Source: Dermatemys mawii
Taxonomy: Eukaryota > Chordata > Testudines > Dermatemydidae
DNA length: 64,000 nt
Direction: 5' to 3'
NCBI GenBank assembly: GCA_007922305.1
Contig: ML677334.1
Location: 23,233,074 to 23,297,073 of the forward strand
This document shows, piece after piece, positions 12,100-23,235 of the stretch (position 1 is its first letter; every line of letters begins with the position of its first letter). The translations under genes were made by a program, and so were the position numbers. The notes under the pieces are model-generated. The model was given only the letters and a program-made list of their open reading frames with translations, made no database searches and had not been told where the DNA came from.

Positions 12100-12256
12100 C
12101 CCATATCTACACTACAGGCACTACAGCAGCACACATAGAACAAACACAAGGGATTTTTCCATCAGTGTATGAACTCAGGTCCCCAAGTGATAGTAGGTTT
12201 CACCCCCGAGCACTGTAGTTATTCTGACTTAACTTTAAGTGTATGACCAGGTCTAA
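12100..12256. mobile_element. Harbinger-like MITE, decayed
   Basis: The left end CCCATATCTACACTACAGGC and the right end TAAGTGTATGACCAGGTCTA keep the inverted 'TCTACACT' ends of the local Harbinger MITEs. The interior is diverged, and no target duplication was resolved. Confidence 0.45.
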
Positions 12257-12489
12257 AATAGGATGATATTAGCTTCTTATGCTTGGGACAGTGACTGTTC
12301 AGTATTTCACTGGCTACTCGTTGTTCTGAACTGAGGAGGGAGGGGAGAGAGGGTTATGCCAGACAAAAATAAACTTTGATTTATATATCTACCCTCGGAG
12401 GCCTACATGAGGGAGTCTGAATATGGAGCCTTGGGACAAATTCTGCCCTCACTGACACCAGTGCAATTCCATTGAAGTCAATGAGCTTG

Positions 12490-12737
12490 TGCCAGTATAA
12501 AACCTTGTCTGCAGACTAACTGCACCATTTTACTTTCAACTGGGTTAGTTAAAGCGGTGCAACCCTCTGAGTGGATACTCTCATTTCAGTTTAAAAAGTG
12601 ATTTACTTTTGTTTACCTCACACCTGATATTAATCAACTTAAGCCAACCCTAAATAAATGTCCAAAAAGATGTTTGTATTAGTTTAACTAAATCAGTTTT
12701 AAATCACTCCTTTAGCCAAACCGGTGAAACTCATATA
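12490..12737. mobile_element. older MITE interrupted by Harbinger 1 (left part)
   Basis: The sequence from about 12495 (TTGTCTGCAGACTAACTG) through GTTAGTTAAAGCGGTGCAA to CAAACCGGTGAAACTCATATA is repeat-like. It appears to continue at 16644 (ATAGACAAAGTTTTAGG) after the Harbinger. The right-hand flank repeats the same vocabulary (GATTCAGTTAAAGTGTTTC, CTGTGTGGACATG at about 16705-16745). Confidence 0.5.
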
Positions 12738-12754
12738 GGGCTTGGCTACACTTG
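12738..12754 (+). repeat. left terminal inverted repeat of Harbinger 1
   Basis: GGGCTTGGCTACACTTG pairs with 16627-16643 with two mismatches in 17. It is immediately preceded by the ATA target duplication. Confidence 0.85.
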
Positions 12755-13073
12755 TAGCTGTAGAGCGCTTTGGGTTAAACTAGCCTTCGGAGAGCGCACC
12801 AGGGAAAACACTCCAGTCTGTCCACACTGACAGCTGCAAGTGGCATTGAGAGCGATGCATTATGGGCAACTGTCCCACACAGCACCTCTTCCCATTCTGG
12901 CACTGTGGTTTGTGGGAAGGGGGCTTGGGGTACGGGGCATTCTGGATCCTGTCCCAACGCCCCGTGATGTATTGCTTCGCATCCCAAGAATCCCTGTGTT
13001 TCCATCCACATTTGACGCCATTTTTCAACGGTTTCTGTGCGGCACGCTCTGTCTTCCCTTTCGGTCTGCGGAA

Positions 13074-14289
13074 ATGGAGCCCGAACTGCTGAGGAACATG
13101 CTGATGAGTCTCCCCAGCATGTCTCATTTGGCAGTCGAGTTTTCCCTTAAGATCCAAAGTGACACCAGGGACGACTCCGACGATATCGACTCGCATAACA
13201 CATACAACACGAAATTGCTTGTCTCATTCATGGACATGCTCTCCACCATGGAACACGGCTTTTGGGCTCAGGAAACAAGCACTGAGTGGTGGGATCACAT
13301 CGTCATGCAAATCTGGGATGACAAGCAGTGGCTGCAGAACTTTGGGATGAGAAAAGCCACTTTCATGGGACTGTGTGCTGAACTCACCTCCACCCTGCGG
13401 CACAAGGACAGGAGATTGAGAGCTGCTCTGCCGATGGAGAAATGGGTGGCTATTGCAAACTGTCAACTCCAGACAGCTACCGATCTGTCGCTAACCAGTT
13501 TAGAGTGGGAAAGTCGACCACTGAAATCATGTTGATGCAAGTTTGCAGGGCCATTAATCGCATCCTGCTCAGAAGAACCATGACTCCGGGTAATGTTCAT
13601 GACATTGTGGCTAGCTTTGCACAAATGGGTTTCCCTAACTGTGGAGGGGTGATAGATGGGACGCATATTCCTATTCTGGCACCAGACCACCTAGCCTCCA
13701 AGTACGTTAACTGAAAGGGGTATTTCTCCATGGTTCTCCAGGCGCTTGTGGATCACCATGGGCGTTTCATTGACATTAATGCAGGCACTTACACATCTTT
13801 TGGAACACCAGCCTGTTCAAGAAGCTGCAAGCCGGGACTTTTTTCCCAGACCAGAGGATTACGATAGGGGAAGTCAAAATATCCACTGTGATCCTTCGAG
13901 ACCCTGCTTACCCTTTAATGCCGTGGCTCATGAAACCCTGCACAGGGAGCCTGGACAGCAGCCAGGAACAGTTCAACTACAGGCTGAGCCGATGCCGAAT
14001 GACCGTGCAGTGTGCTTTTGGCTGTTTGAAGGGCCGCTGGTGCTCTCTTTATGGGAAGCTGGACTAGGCCGAAGACAGCATCCCCGTAGTTATATCTGCG
14101 TACTCTACCCTCCATAATATTTGTGAAGAGAAGAGTGAAAGCTTCACTCAGGCATGGGCCTCGGAGGTTCAACACCTGGAGGCTGAATTTGCACAGTCAG
14201 TGAGCAGGGCTATTAGAGGGGGCCAGCGTGGGGCTGCAAGGATTAGGGATGCCCTGAGGGAGCAATTTGAGGCTGAAAGCCACCAGTAA
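13074..14289 (+). pseudogene. Harbinger DDE transposase, broken (element 1)
   Basis: The family cuts and pastes the element at its terminal repeats; related domesticated genes are the HARBI1 type. The start is the ATG at 13074 (MEPELL), and homology runs to TAA at 14287-14289. In order I see an N-terminal part with STEWWDH, then MGFPNCGG and IDGTHIPI (first catalytic Asp, codon 13655-13657), KGYFSMVLQALVDH, ILRDPAYPL (probable second Asp) and CAFGCLKGRW. Breaks: a frameshift near 13465, an in-frame TGA at 13712-13714, a deletion/frameshift near 13795 that removes the conserved block after DINAG, and a TAG at 14065-14067. The Glu expected before CAFG is Gln here (TVQCAFG, codon 14008-14010). 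It is homologous to the transposase at 57400-58340. I am sure of the family and of its inactivity. Confidence 0.92.
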
Positions 14290-14499
14290 TGTCTGGTGCT
14301 CCACAAGGGAGTTAAGTGCAGTGGCTGTTTGGTGCACTGACTTGCAGTGATTGTGGCTTTCCTGGGCTAAGGTATATTTTGCTTTATGCACTAATAAAGT
14401 GTTTTCAAAGTAAAAAACTCCATTTATTGAAAAGAAAATTCATTTATTGAAAAAAAAACAAAGTAACACAGAAACACCAAAAGGGGGGGTGGGGACCGG

Positions 14500-15016
14500 T
14501 TCACTCACAGACTTGAGTATGTCCTGATTTCGCACTCTGCAGTCCTGTCTGGAGTGCTGTGCACTGAGTGCTGCACTTCAGGATGGCTATAAGGCATGTT
14601 GATGGGGTGGAGTGAATAAGGGTCATTGTTTTCGTGGGTGGGTCATGAAGCTACGCGTGTAGGAGGCAGCTGGGGACAGTAAGAACCTTGATGTTGGGGA
14701 AAATGGGTTGGAGGAGACATGGGGGCACAAGGGAAAGAGTTTTGGGACAAGGACTGCGGGGCGGGGAGGAGGGAAGCACGAGCATGGCGACGAGCACCTG
14801 GATAGAGTCCACTTGGTGCTCCATTATGCTGATCAGCTGTTCCGTGCTTTGCTGCCAGAGCACTGCATTTTGCTGCTGGTGATCCTCATTTTTCTGGCGG
14901 ATCCTCCTTTCACCCTCTCTCCATTTCTGTGCCTTTCGATTCTCTTCCACAGACTGCTACACCAGTTGGTGCAGCATGTCTTCATAGCTTTTATGCGGCC
15001 TCTTCCTGAGTCTTCT
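14500..15016 (-). pseudogene. Harbinger SANT-like protein, 3' exon, broken (element 1)
   Basis: On the minus strand a splice-acceptor-like TGCTGATAG precedes a basic, glutamine-rich segment with KRPHKSYEDMLHQLV, then ENRKAQKWREGERRIRQ and HQQQNAVLWQQSTEQL, ending in a proline/serine-rich tail. This is the predicted coiled C-terminal part of the Myb/SANT-like partner whose N-terminal exon lies at 15716-16249. An in-frame TAG (minus strand, 14957-14959) interrupts it right after HQLV, and a frameshift is probable near 14765. The stop of the original tail is not certain, so the left limit is approximate. Its 3' end faces the 3' end of the transposase, leaving about 200 bp between them. Confidence 0.75.
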
Positions 15017-15715
15017 TAGTCTATCAGCAGATGATAAGACTGACAGCTGAGATCTCAAGGTTGTATCTATCCAGGCAAAATGCAACACTTAACAGAGGCA
15101 GCATTGTACACACGAGACAGAGGAATGATTACCCGCACTTAAGGAGGGCAATCACAGTCCATACAAAACCATACTTTGCCTGTCCCAAAGCTAGCGCACA
15201 TAACCCACAGGAGCCCCAGAAATGGTGAGCAAGCACAGGGTCGGGGCACTGCCTGTTACATGGCTGTACTGTCCTCTGGGTTTCTGTGCCTTGGGAGCAG
15301 CCAACAGTGGTAGGGGGCACCTATTCTGAACACTGTCCCAGCATTTTCCACAGGAGTTCATCCTGGAAGATATCTCACTGCTGAGGGTGACTGGGGAAAC
15401 AAGGGAGGGTCTTCTACTATAATGCGGCTTCTGCCCTGGCCCATACGCAGCTTGCCTGTGTGTAGCTATGGTTCCCCCACCCCTCGCGGCAGAGTGGCAT
15501 GGACACATTAGCCTGACTGGGACAAGGACCATGCTCTCCCAAGAAACCTGCGCAAGCATGTTGCCCATGTTCTGACTGAGACTGATGAAGAGATCACTGA
15601 TGCCGATTACCGTGAGGTGATACATCAATGTGCTTTTCCACATCCAGGCATGCATGCAGCCCTTACCGTCCTCACCCCAAGAGCCCGCATCTAAAAACTT
15701 CCTTCCCGAAAAAAA

Positions 15716-16249
15716 GCCGCTTACCAGGAACCTCCTCTGGTGTTTGTCCTTTCCCAAGCACCAGATGCCATGACTGGCTGCCTTCCTCCTGGCTCCAGAA
15801 GAGCTCCTGGCTGCATGCCTCGAGGGATTCCGGGGTGTCTCCCCCGCCTCAGCACCCTCAGTCGCGCTTTCCTCCTCCCCCTCCTCACCCCTTGCTGTGC
15901 TGGGCTCGGAAGTGCCCATGGTGGTCGACGGAGTGCAGGTGGGATCGCTCCCAAGTATCGCATCCAGCTCTTTGTAGAATTTGCAGGTTGCGGGAGCAGC
16001 ACCAGAGCAGCCATTTGCCTCACAGTCTTTGTGGTAGGCATTCCGCAGCTCCTTTACTTTAACCTGACACTGCAAGGTGTCCCAGTCATGGCCCCTTCTA
16101 ATCATGGCCCTTGATATCTGCCAGAAGGTATCGTAATTCCTATGGCTGGAGCACAGCTGGGAGTGCACAGCTTCCTCCCCCCAAACACTGATGAGGTCCA
16201 GCACCTCGCCATTGCTCCATGCTGGGGATCACCTGGTGCATGGAGGCAT
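15716..16249 (-). pseudogene. Harbinger Myb/SANT-like DNA-binding protein, 5' exon, broken (element 1)
   Basis: Such proteins bind the transposon ends and help the transposase enter the nucleus or contact DNA; that role is known for the superfamily, not shown here. The start is the minus-strand ATG at 16249-16247 (MPPCTR). The trihelix/SANT-type domain is clear: VLDLISVWGEEAV, NYDTFWQISRAM, CQVKVKELRNAYHK, then CKFYKELDAILG. An acidic linker rich in Glu follows. A splice-donor-like CTGGTAAGC is on the minus strand near 15720. Breaks: TGA as codon 7 (16229-16231) and a frameshift near 15840. The apparently longer frame reaching 15191 only reads on through intron sequence. Paralogue: 55780-56858. 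Confidence 0.85.
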
Positions 16250-16626
16250 GGTGACCTGGAAAGATGCGCTGAGAGTAATCCAAGCCTGGCTGAGCAAACA
16301 GGAAGGGGATTTTCAAAATTCCCAGGGAATTTAAAGGGTGGGTCTGACAGTTGGTCACCTGAGGACAGGGCAGCAGAGTTCAAAAGCAATGACCAGAGTG
16401 GCTAGAGCAGGCATTGTGGGACACTTCCAGAGGCCAATCAGAGCACATTAGGTGTCCACACTGGCGCTGCCATGCTCCAGAGAGAGCGCAACAAATGTTA
16501 CTCTTCTCGGGGAGGTGGCGGATCAAGAGCGCTCTAGCCGTGGAGTCAGAGCACTCTACATGCCTTGCCACTGTGGACAGGTAGTAACGTAGAGAGCTCC
16601 TGGGGGCTTTACTGCACTATAAAGTG

Positions 16627-16643
16627 CCAGTATAGCCAAGCCC
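16627..16643 (-). repeat. right terminal inverted repeat of Harbinger 1
   Basis: The complement reads GGGCTTGGCTATACTGG. The ATA target duplication follows at 16644-16646. Confidence 0.85.
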
Positions 16644-16760
16644 ATAGACAAAGTTTTAGGTCTGGTCTACGCACACTGAACTAAAAGAAAGATATGATTG
16701 TAAACTGATTCAGTTAAAGTGTTTCAAACCTCTGTGTGGACATGCCTAGTGGTTTAGATC
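16644..16760. mobile_element. older MITE, right part beyond Harbinger 1
   Basis: It starts with the second ATA copy and runs through TTTTAGGTCTGGTCTACGC to CTCTGTGTGGACATGCC, with the 'GGTCTAC' end type of Harbinger MITEs. It may be the remainder of the element split by Harbinger 1, plus an adjacent second MITE. The exact internal junction is unclear. Confidence 0.45.
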
Positions 16761-16798
16761 TGATTACAGCAGGGGTTACCTTTTATCCCTCAGGATTA

Positions 16799-16915
16799 GT
16801 AGACATTAAAAAGTTAGGTTGATCCAGCTATGTTGCTCAGCAGTGTGAAAAATCCACACCCCATGTGGCATCGGTAAGCCAACCTAACCCCCAGGGTAGG
16901 CAGCAGTAGGTCAAT
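16799..16915. mobile_element. Harbinger-like MITE with internal palindrome
   Basis: TTAAAAAGTTAGGTTGATCC on the left and GGTAAGCCAACCTAACCCC on the right fold around a centre AGTGTGAAAAATCCACACCC. This is the palindromic module (AGTTAGGTTGA / CAACCTAAC) also found at 32575-32878. It runs into the inverted hAT fragment. Confidence 0.6.
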
Positions 16916-17093
16916 GAAACCTTGCTACTAGCTGCCCTCTTCTTGTTTACAAAGTCACTAGAAAGTGAGAACAGGCATTTGCATGGCACTTTTGTAGTAA
17001 GGTATTTACATGCCAGATGTGCTAAACATTCATACGCCTCTTCATGCTTTGGCCACCATTCCAGAGGACATGCTTCCAAGCTGACGATGCTCA
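16916..17093 (-). pseudogene. hAT transposase C-terminal fragment, minus strand
   Basis: Read on minus, the peptide contains LEACPLEWWPKHEEAYE, HLACKYLTTK, then CKCLFSLSSDFVNKKRAA. This is the C-terminal dimerisation part (hATC-type, with the LEWW, YL and FS motifs) of a ZBED-like hAT transposase. It duplicates residues present in the plus-strand copy that starts next to it, so it is a second copy and not an inversion of the first. It is too short to work. Confidence 0.8.
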
Positions 17094-18113
17094 TTAAAAA
17101 ACTGCATTAATTAAATTTGTGACTCAACTCCTTGGGAGAGAACTGTATGTCCCTTGCTCTGATTTACCACATTCTGCCATATATTTCAAATTATAGCAAT
17201 CTCAGATAATGACCTGGCACATGATGTTCATTTTAAGAACCCTTTCACTGCAGATTTGACAAAACACAAAGAAGGTACCAATGTGAGATTTCTAAAGACA
17301 GCTACAGCACTGGACCCAAGGCTTAAGAATCTGAAATTGCCTTCCAAAATCTGAGAGGGATGAGATGTGGAGTATGTTTTCAGATGTCTTAAAAAAGCAA
17401 CATTCCAATGTGGAAACTACAGAACCCGAATTACCAAAAAAGAAAATCAGCCTCTGCTGGTGGCATCTGACTCAGATAATGAAAATGGACATGCATCGGT
17501 CCCTATTGCTTTGGATTGTTACCAAGCAGAACTCATCATCAGCTTGGACACATTCTCTGGAATGGTGGCTGAAGCATGAAGGGACATATGAATCTTTAGG
17601 GCATCTGGCACGTAAATACCTTGCAACACTGGCTACAACAGTGCCTTGAGAATGCCTGTTCTCACTTTCAGGTGATGTTGTAAACAAGAAGCATGCAGCA
17701 TTATCTCCTGCAAATGTAAAAAACTTGTTTATCTGAGCATTTGGCTGAACAAAAAGTAGGATTGAGTGGACTTACAGGCCCTAAAATTTTACATTGTTTT
17801 ATTTTTGAATGCATTTTTTGTACATAAGTCTACATTTGTAAGTTCCACTTTCATGATAAAGAGATTGCATACAGTACTTGTATTAGGTGAATTTAAAAAT
17901 ACAATTACTTTTGGGTTTTTACAGTGCAAATACTTGCAATCAAAAATAAATATAAAGTGAGCACTGTACACTTTGTATTCTGTGTAATAATTAAAATCAA
18001 TACATTTGAAAATGTAGAAAACATCCAAAAATATTTAAAATAAATGGTATTCTATTATTGTTTAACAGTGCGATTAATCGCATGATTAATTTTTTTAATC
18101 GCTTGACAGCCCT
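17094..18113 (+). mobile_element. hAT transposon, 3' half
   Basis: This is the 3' part of a hAT element. It begins TTAAAAAACTGCATTAATT, carries the C-terminal transposase region, a long A/T-rich 3' untranslated part, and ends at an apparent terminal repeat CGCTTGACAGCCCT (18100-18113). The subterminal sequence has GCGATTAATCGC palindromes. The 5' end and matching terminal repeat are absent, so no target duplication can be scored. A short (TAAA)-like run follows at 18114-18136. Confidence 0.85.
17130..17740 (+). pseudogene. hAT transposase (ZBED-like), C-terminal part, broken
   Basis: Split over frames, I read TALDPRLKNLKLPSK, SQMWSMFSDVLKKQHSN-like sequence, the linker EPELPKKK, ASDSDNENGHASVPIALD, then THSLEWWLKHEGTYE, HLARKYLATLATTVP and CLFSLSGDVVNKKHAA. 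These are the C-terminal dimerisation motifs of hAT transposases (LEWW, KYLA, FS-GDVV). Frame changes occur near 17350 and between ALDCYQAE and the LEWW block, and a stop (TGA) directly follows TVP at 17647-17649, before the CLFSL block. The catalytic N-terminal and middle parts are missing. It cannot encode an active enzyme. Confidence 0.85.
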
Positions 18114-18144
18114 AATAAATACATAAATAAATAAAACCACCTAG

Positions 18145-18310
18145 CTCTGATATAGCACTTTTCACCAGCAGATCTCAAAGTGCTTTACAAAGGAGGTTAG
18201 TACCATGATCTCCATCTTACAGGTAAGGTAAGGACACACACAGAGGGGATGCAACTTGCCCAAGGTCACCCAGCAGGCCTGTGGCAGAGCCAGGAATAGG
18301 ACCTAATACA
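18145..18310 (-). mobile_element. MIR-type SINE
   Basis: On plus one reads the complement of the MIR core: CAACTTGCCCAAGGTCACCC, then AGCAGGCCTGTGGCAGAGCC and GGAATAGGACC, preceded by ATCTCAAAGTGCTTTACAAA. The orientation is therefore minus. Confidence 0.8.
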
Positions 18311-18995
18311 GGTACTGATTCTGATTTCATATTGGGACTAAAAAAAAAGGTGACATCTTTAACTTAAAGGAGTTAGACTGATGTGAATTAAATTAGAATC
18401 AGACCCCCAGAATTTTGCTCCGCTCCAAGTACTCTCTGGTCCACAACTTTCAGACAAACTGTTTGTCTCCTTAACCAGAATTAGTGTTCTGTTTTCTCTG
18501 TCACTCATGAACTTTGTTCCACAGAGGGAGACTGAATTCTTCATCAAAGAGGAGCCAGTAATGTTCTTCATATTCTACCAATCATTAACTCTACAGATGT
18601 CTTTCTGCTATCTTTCTTTTTTCTGCTATGCAGTCAGGATACCCCCACGCTGTTTTAAAAGCTTTTCCTATTTGTTGAGAAAACAGAAAGAACTTTATAA
18701 TGTTGATGAAGCTTTCCACGGGCACTGTTTGTTTTTGGAAGTGTGTTCTGAAGAGAGTAACACACTGTACCTTACTCCAAGATAACAGCAGAAGAATTCT
18801 TCTGCTTGGTGAGAAGTGTAATCCCTCTAAATCTACAAGTCAGACAGGGCACTGATAGCTTTCGGAGAACTGAACAGACATGATTACACGTCTGGTAGTA
18901 AACTAGAAGAAGTTATTTCTGTGTAAGTTAGTTATCACAATAAAGCGTTTCACAAATAGGGTCTGTCTGAATTCTCTCCAAGATGTTGGCTAGCC
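18311..18995. other. unassigned DNA, no gene seen
   Basis: A 92-codon frame (18507-18785, plus) has no recognisable domain or splice context. Nothing repetitive was noted. Confidence 0.4.
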
Positions 18996-19330
18996 CAGTG
19001 ATTCTCAGACTGTGGTCCATGGATCTCTGGTGGTCTGCTGAGAGTGTGATTAGTCTCAAGGTGCTGGCTTGGCTCCTTTTTTCCAGTTTCTAAACTGCAT
19101 TAAAAGTGAGCTAAAAACACATTAAATTTTCCTAATAGGAAAAACAAGCAGTTACCATATGGTAGGTGCACAGGGATGTTATGTGATAGTCAGTGGGAGA
19201 GGAGGTATGTGCCGTTGTGGGAGGGGAGGAAGAAAGAGGTCCTGAGTAGCAAAAACGTGAAGGAAGGAGGTTCCTCAATACTCTCTCTGTAAAGCTGTGG
19301 TCCCCACTATGACAAAGTCTGAAAACCCGA
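18996..19330. mobile_element. hAT-like MITE
   Basis: The left end CAGTGATTCTCAGACTGTGG is mirrored by the right end CAAAGTCTGAAAACCCGA. The flanking octamers GGCTAGCC (18988-18995) and GGCTAGAT (19331-19338) match at 6 of 8 positions, fitting a hAT target duplication. The interior is noncoding. Confidence 0.75.
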
Positions 19331-22300
19331 GGCTAGATGGATTTTTCATGGCATATATAAACAATACACTGTTATGTGGCTCATAGACACAACTGGTCAT
19401 TAGAGGGCAGCATGCACCTTCCACACATATTAACCGTTTTTCTTTCAGATTACAGGACATCCCAACAAGCAAAAACATAAGGGCTGAGGAAACCTATAAA
19501 AAGGAAAGAACAATCTCCCACTAGAAAAGCCATTCTTAGTTAAACACCTACTCACAGAGAGTACAGCCATACAACACCACGGGTTAGGAATAAAAATGCT
19601 GTAATGTTTTATCTTTAGATGAGTCAGCCACCACCCTTCCTCAACTCCCTGAGATATAAAGGAGAATTAGATCGCTGGCGAACACATCTGGCTTAATGGT
19701 TAAATGGATGTCCTCAGTGAAATTTTCACTCCATAGCCACCTCTCAGACTCAGGTAATGAGAACAGAAAGAAATACCCTGGCAGGAATTAACTGGGACAC
19801 TTGTGGCCGCAACTTTATTTGTTTTACAAGAAGCAATGAAACATGATTGCACCTCCTGGACATAATCTTCATTGCTTTATGCAATGCAGTTCTGACACTG
19901 ACAGCTTGGCTGCTAAAGAGGTGTGTCATGTTTTGAGTACTGTATTAACCGACTGCCAAATAAGTAAACAATTGCACTTTCCCATAAAACAAATGCAGAC
20001 TAATGCTGCTTCTTCCTCAGTTGGATACGACTGTTGATAGGAGACAGAATTCTGTATGCCAATGTGATGGAATAAAGGAAGAGCCTATCTCTTTTCACCC
20101 ACTGACATGCAATCCCAAGTGTCTCGTGTTACGTATGTAGGATACACAGCATAGAAATAAACTGGGATTAATGAGTAAACAATTATTTTGTTCAGATCAC
20201 TGGAAACAGTATATTTGCTCAATCACATTACCAACCTTTTTAAGAACTTTTGGAGCATAGGTCAGAGATTTGTAGCCTAATGTGATATAAATGATTTCAA
20301 GTGACAGACATACCCAGAAAAAAATCTTTTAGACTATGTGTTAAATCCAGAGGCTTCTCATACACTGAGCCAGGAACAAACTGCGCACAACTTAACAGGA
20401 ACATCGGTGGATGTCAAGCAGAGACCACATGCTGTTCCAGTCAAGTACTGGGACACTAGGAGCCATAGAATACCAGATGTGTTCCATGGTTCTGGCCACA
20501 TAATGCGAGTGCGACCAAGAATAAAGTAGGTGTGGCTAGCTCAGAGGCCAGGTTCTTTCACAAACAAACAAAAACCCTGGCCTGATATAACCATAGACAT
20601 ACCTCATACTGATATTGCATCAATTACTACAAAATAGAGTAATGCAGCACACTAAGTGCCAAGAACGTCTTTACTTCCCCACGCCCCAAGTCTACCAGAT
20701 GAGATGGCAGAACAAATGCAAGTGGACCCCCACCAGTTTAGGGCACGGATTGGTGACAGGCCAGTGAAGAATGGAAAAGATCTCCCACACACCCTGCAGC
20801 ACACAACTGTACTGGACAGAGGACTGTGTGATAAACAATTTGGTCATTGGAAGTATCAGTCGCTGGCCATGTGGTGACCACGAGAACTATTTGGTGACTT
20901 GCCTGCCAGAGGCCGCAATGGCAGATCTCATGAATAAATTAGAAAAACTGTCACTGAGCGCCCACAGTCATATTACCTTGTTAACAATGGGGTAAAGAAA
21001 TGTAAGAGACAGGTCCCAGAAACATAATTTCCAATGCATTTTACATGCAAAATAACTGTCTTAGTGCAACAGTGGGGTTGAATTGTTTAAATGTTCAAGA
21101 GTAAGAAAAGTCAAAGTTATTGTTCCATAGCAACCACATGTTTATTTAAAAATCATATCAAGTTTAATTAGGAAAAACCAACAGGGCAGTATAGAAATGT
21201 AATAGAGTACTATAGAAATTGATGACAGAATTTAAGAGCTCCTGTACAAGAATGTAGCCAGTTATAACCTGTTCATCATCTCCATTTATCTGAAAAATAG
21301 CACACATTGTTTTTGTCTCATTATGCCACATATACCCTCTGTGAGTAACTGTTTAATCTTACTAATGTTACTACTCTCCTTCCTCCTTTACATCTCCCCA
21401 CCTGCCTTGTTCCCCACCCACCTCACTCCCCATGCTAAACCCAATATTCATGGTTTTAAACCCCATGGGCCCTGGAATTCTCAAAGGTAGTGAAAGAGTC
21501 ATGCTTTGTGCCATTTGCATTTCTTGGATTCTGGGATGGGAACTGTTTCCAGCATAATTTAGAAAAGTTCCAGGGGCTGCTCTAATTTACGCTCATCTGC
21601 AGTAGCCACCTCTGTTCTCAGCAAAATCTCAGACCAGCCAGAACGTAGCTCACTCTGGGCCACACACCTTCATTCCTCCCCCCAACACAACCTGTTCTAG
21701 ACCCCAACCCACACGCTCCTACACTGGGGATGCAAGAGTGGGTGACATGGGCCTGGTCCATCAGCTTTACACTACTACAGACTCTTCCTTTTGCCAGGAT
21801 ATTACCCAAGCTTTACAGGTGGTACATGCCAGCAGAGTTGGTGTACAGGGGATTCATGGAACCCCAGAATCAGAGTCCTTGTCTTCTCTCTGTACAGGGA
21901 GACACCGAGAGCTCTCCTGGCAGCGTTAAAATGCTAAGTCACATTGAATAGTTTAACATATAAAATCTAATATTGCCCTCGATTTTCCATTGATTTTCTC
22001 TATTCAAGAGGTTTGGTGTGTTTGCAAAACGTGGCTCCCAGCGAGCACACACTGAAGCAGCAGCATCATGACCTCTGAAAGGAAGTAGAGTGCCCTTCCA
22101 TCCACGCTCAGCTTACTCAGCCACTGGTTGCTAGGGGCCACTCTCACAGTTGCTCAGTAGCAGCTAGTAGCTGTGTCTTGTCATTGTCCTCCCCTATCTC
22201 TGCTCCCTCTATCGGCTGCTCCTCTGGCCAGTGCAGCTCAACAGGGAGAACTGGGAAGGAGGCACAGAGAGCTGGTGAGGAACAGCAGAACCGACGCTGA

Positions 22301-23025
22301 TTGGAAACCTGAGGATGGAAGAAGAAAAATGTGCTGCTACAACCCCTTGCCCCACTAAGTCTGTGGCAAAGATGGTCCATTGCTAAGAAGGAAGATTAAA
22401 TAGCCCTCCACTGCCCCTGACTACTCCCAGGCTTGAGGAGATAGAAAAGGCCCCCTACTCTTTAGATTACTCTTTAGGCCCTGCACTGAGATCTGGGAAA
22501 TGGAAAGGGCTGAGATAAAAGTCACTGGTTATTGGTGCTCAGCTCCTCTGGAAAATCAGACCAGTTATGTTAGGTGCTTGAATACAGATGAAGATGCTGA
22601 ACTGTAGGCACTTACGTTTGAATGTTTTCCCCGAATTGACAGGGGCAGGAACACATCTTTGCTCTCCCACAGTAACCCCGGTGGAGGAAAGATCCTTCAC
22701 ATTCCCCCAACTTCCTACTCCATAAGAGATAGAGGGGTTGTATCTTTGAAGCTGCCAGTGAATGCAGGAGGGCAAATGAGGCCAAGCAGCACCCACCTTC
22801 TCCACCTCCCTCTAAAGAGAATCTCTGCTGACAATTTTCTAACACTTTCCTTAACATGGATGCCATCTGGCAGGCTGTATTCTCCCTGGCTCTCATAGAG
22901 AGACTAAAATCTGTGCTGTGGAGTGGGCAGGATGAAAAAGAGCATAGCGAAGGACAGCCTATTGGAGCAATAATGAGAGAGCAAGATTATTTGGACGCCT
23001 TGATAGAGGAGACGAAGAAGAGAAG
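19331..23025. other. 3.7 kb of unassigned DNA
   Basis: I see no repeat or domain. Open frames reach only 94 codons (22612-22896, minus). C-rich stretches occur at 21370-21430. This is one of the longest repeat-poor spans in the window, so unrecognised exons or conserved elements would be worth checking here first. Confidence 0.4.
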
Positions 23026-23235
23026 CAGCATTGCCAACTCTTGTGAGTCCTGGGTTCTTTGGTGGTTTTTTTAAAGCTCCAGATCCTGGAGTCTTGTGAT
23101 AATGCAACAATCTTTGTCCGGCTTGTCCTCGTCCATCCCTCCACGAACGCAAGTCAATGCCACACCATTCCATTTTGTTGAGAGCACATTCTTTCCATTT
23201 CTGGTCAAAGAATTTTGTCATGGAAAAAAAAATAT

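Larger units (their letters stand above)
12738..16643 (+). mobile_element. PIF/Harbinger DNA transposon (Harbinger 1), near full length
   Basis: The element is 3,906 bp and ends in inverted repeats: GGGCTTGGCTACACTTG on the left and the complement of GGGCTTGGCTATACTGG on the right. It is flanked by a 3 bp duplication ATA (12735-12737 and 16644-16646), the length expected for PIF/Harbinger. It carries the two genes usual for this superfamily, a DDE transposase on plus (13074-14289) and a Myb/SANT-like protein on minus (exons near 16249-15716 and 15016-14500), facing each other. Both genes are broken, so it is not autonomous now. It lies inside an older MITE. Confidence 0.9.

Noticed and set aside
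12840..13535. A 231-codon plus frame as a host gene
   Set aside because: The segment from 13074 is the N-terminal part of a Harbinger transposase. The bases before it are noncoding element sequence and the frame is lost near 13465.
15191..16204. A single 337-codon minus frame
   Set aside because: Only the first third or so has SANT-like similarity. It lies after an in-frame stop (16229-16231), shifts out of the expected frame near 15840 and then reads through the putative intron.
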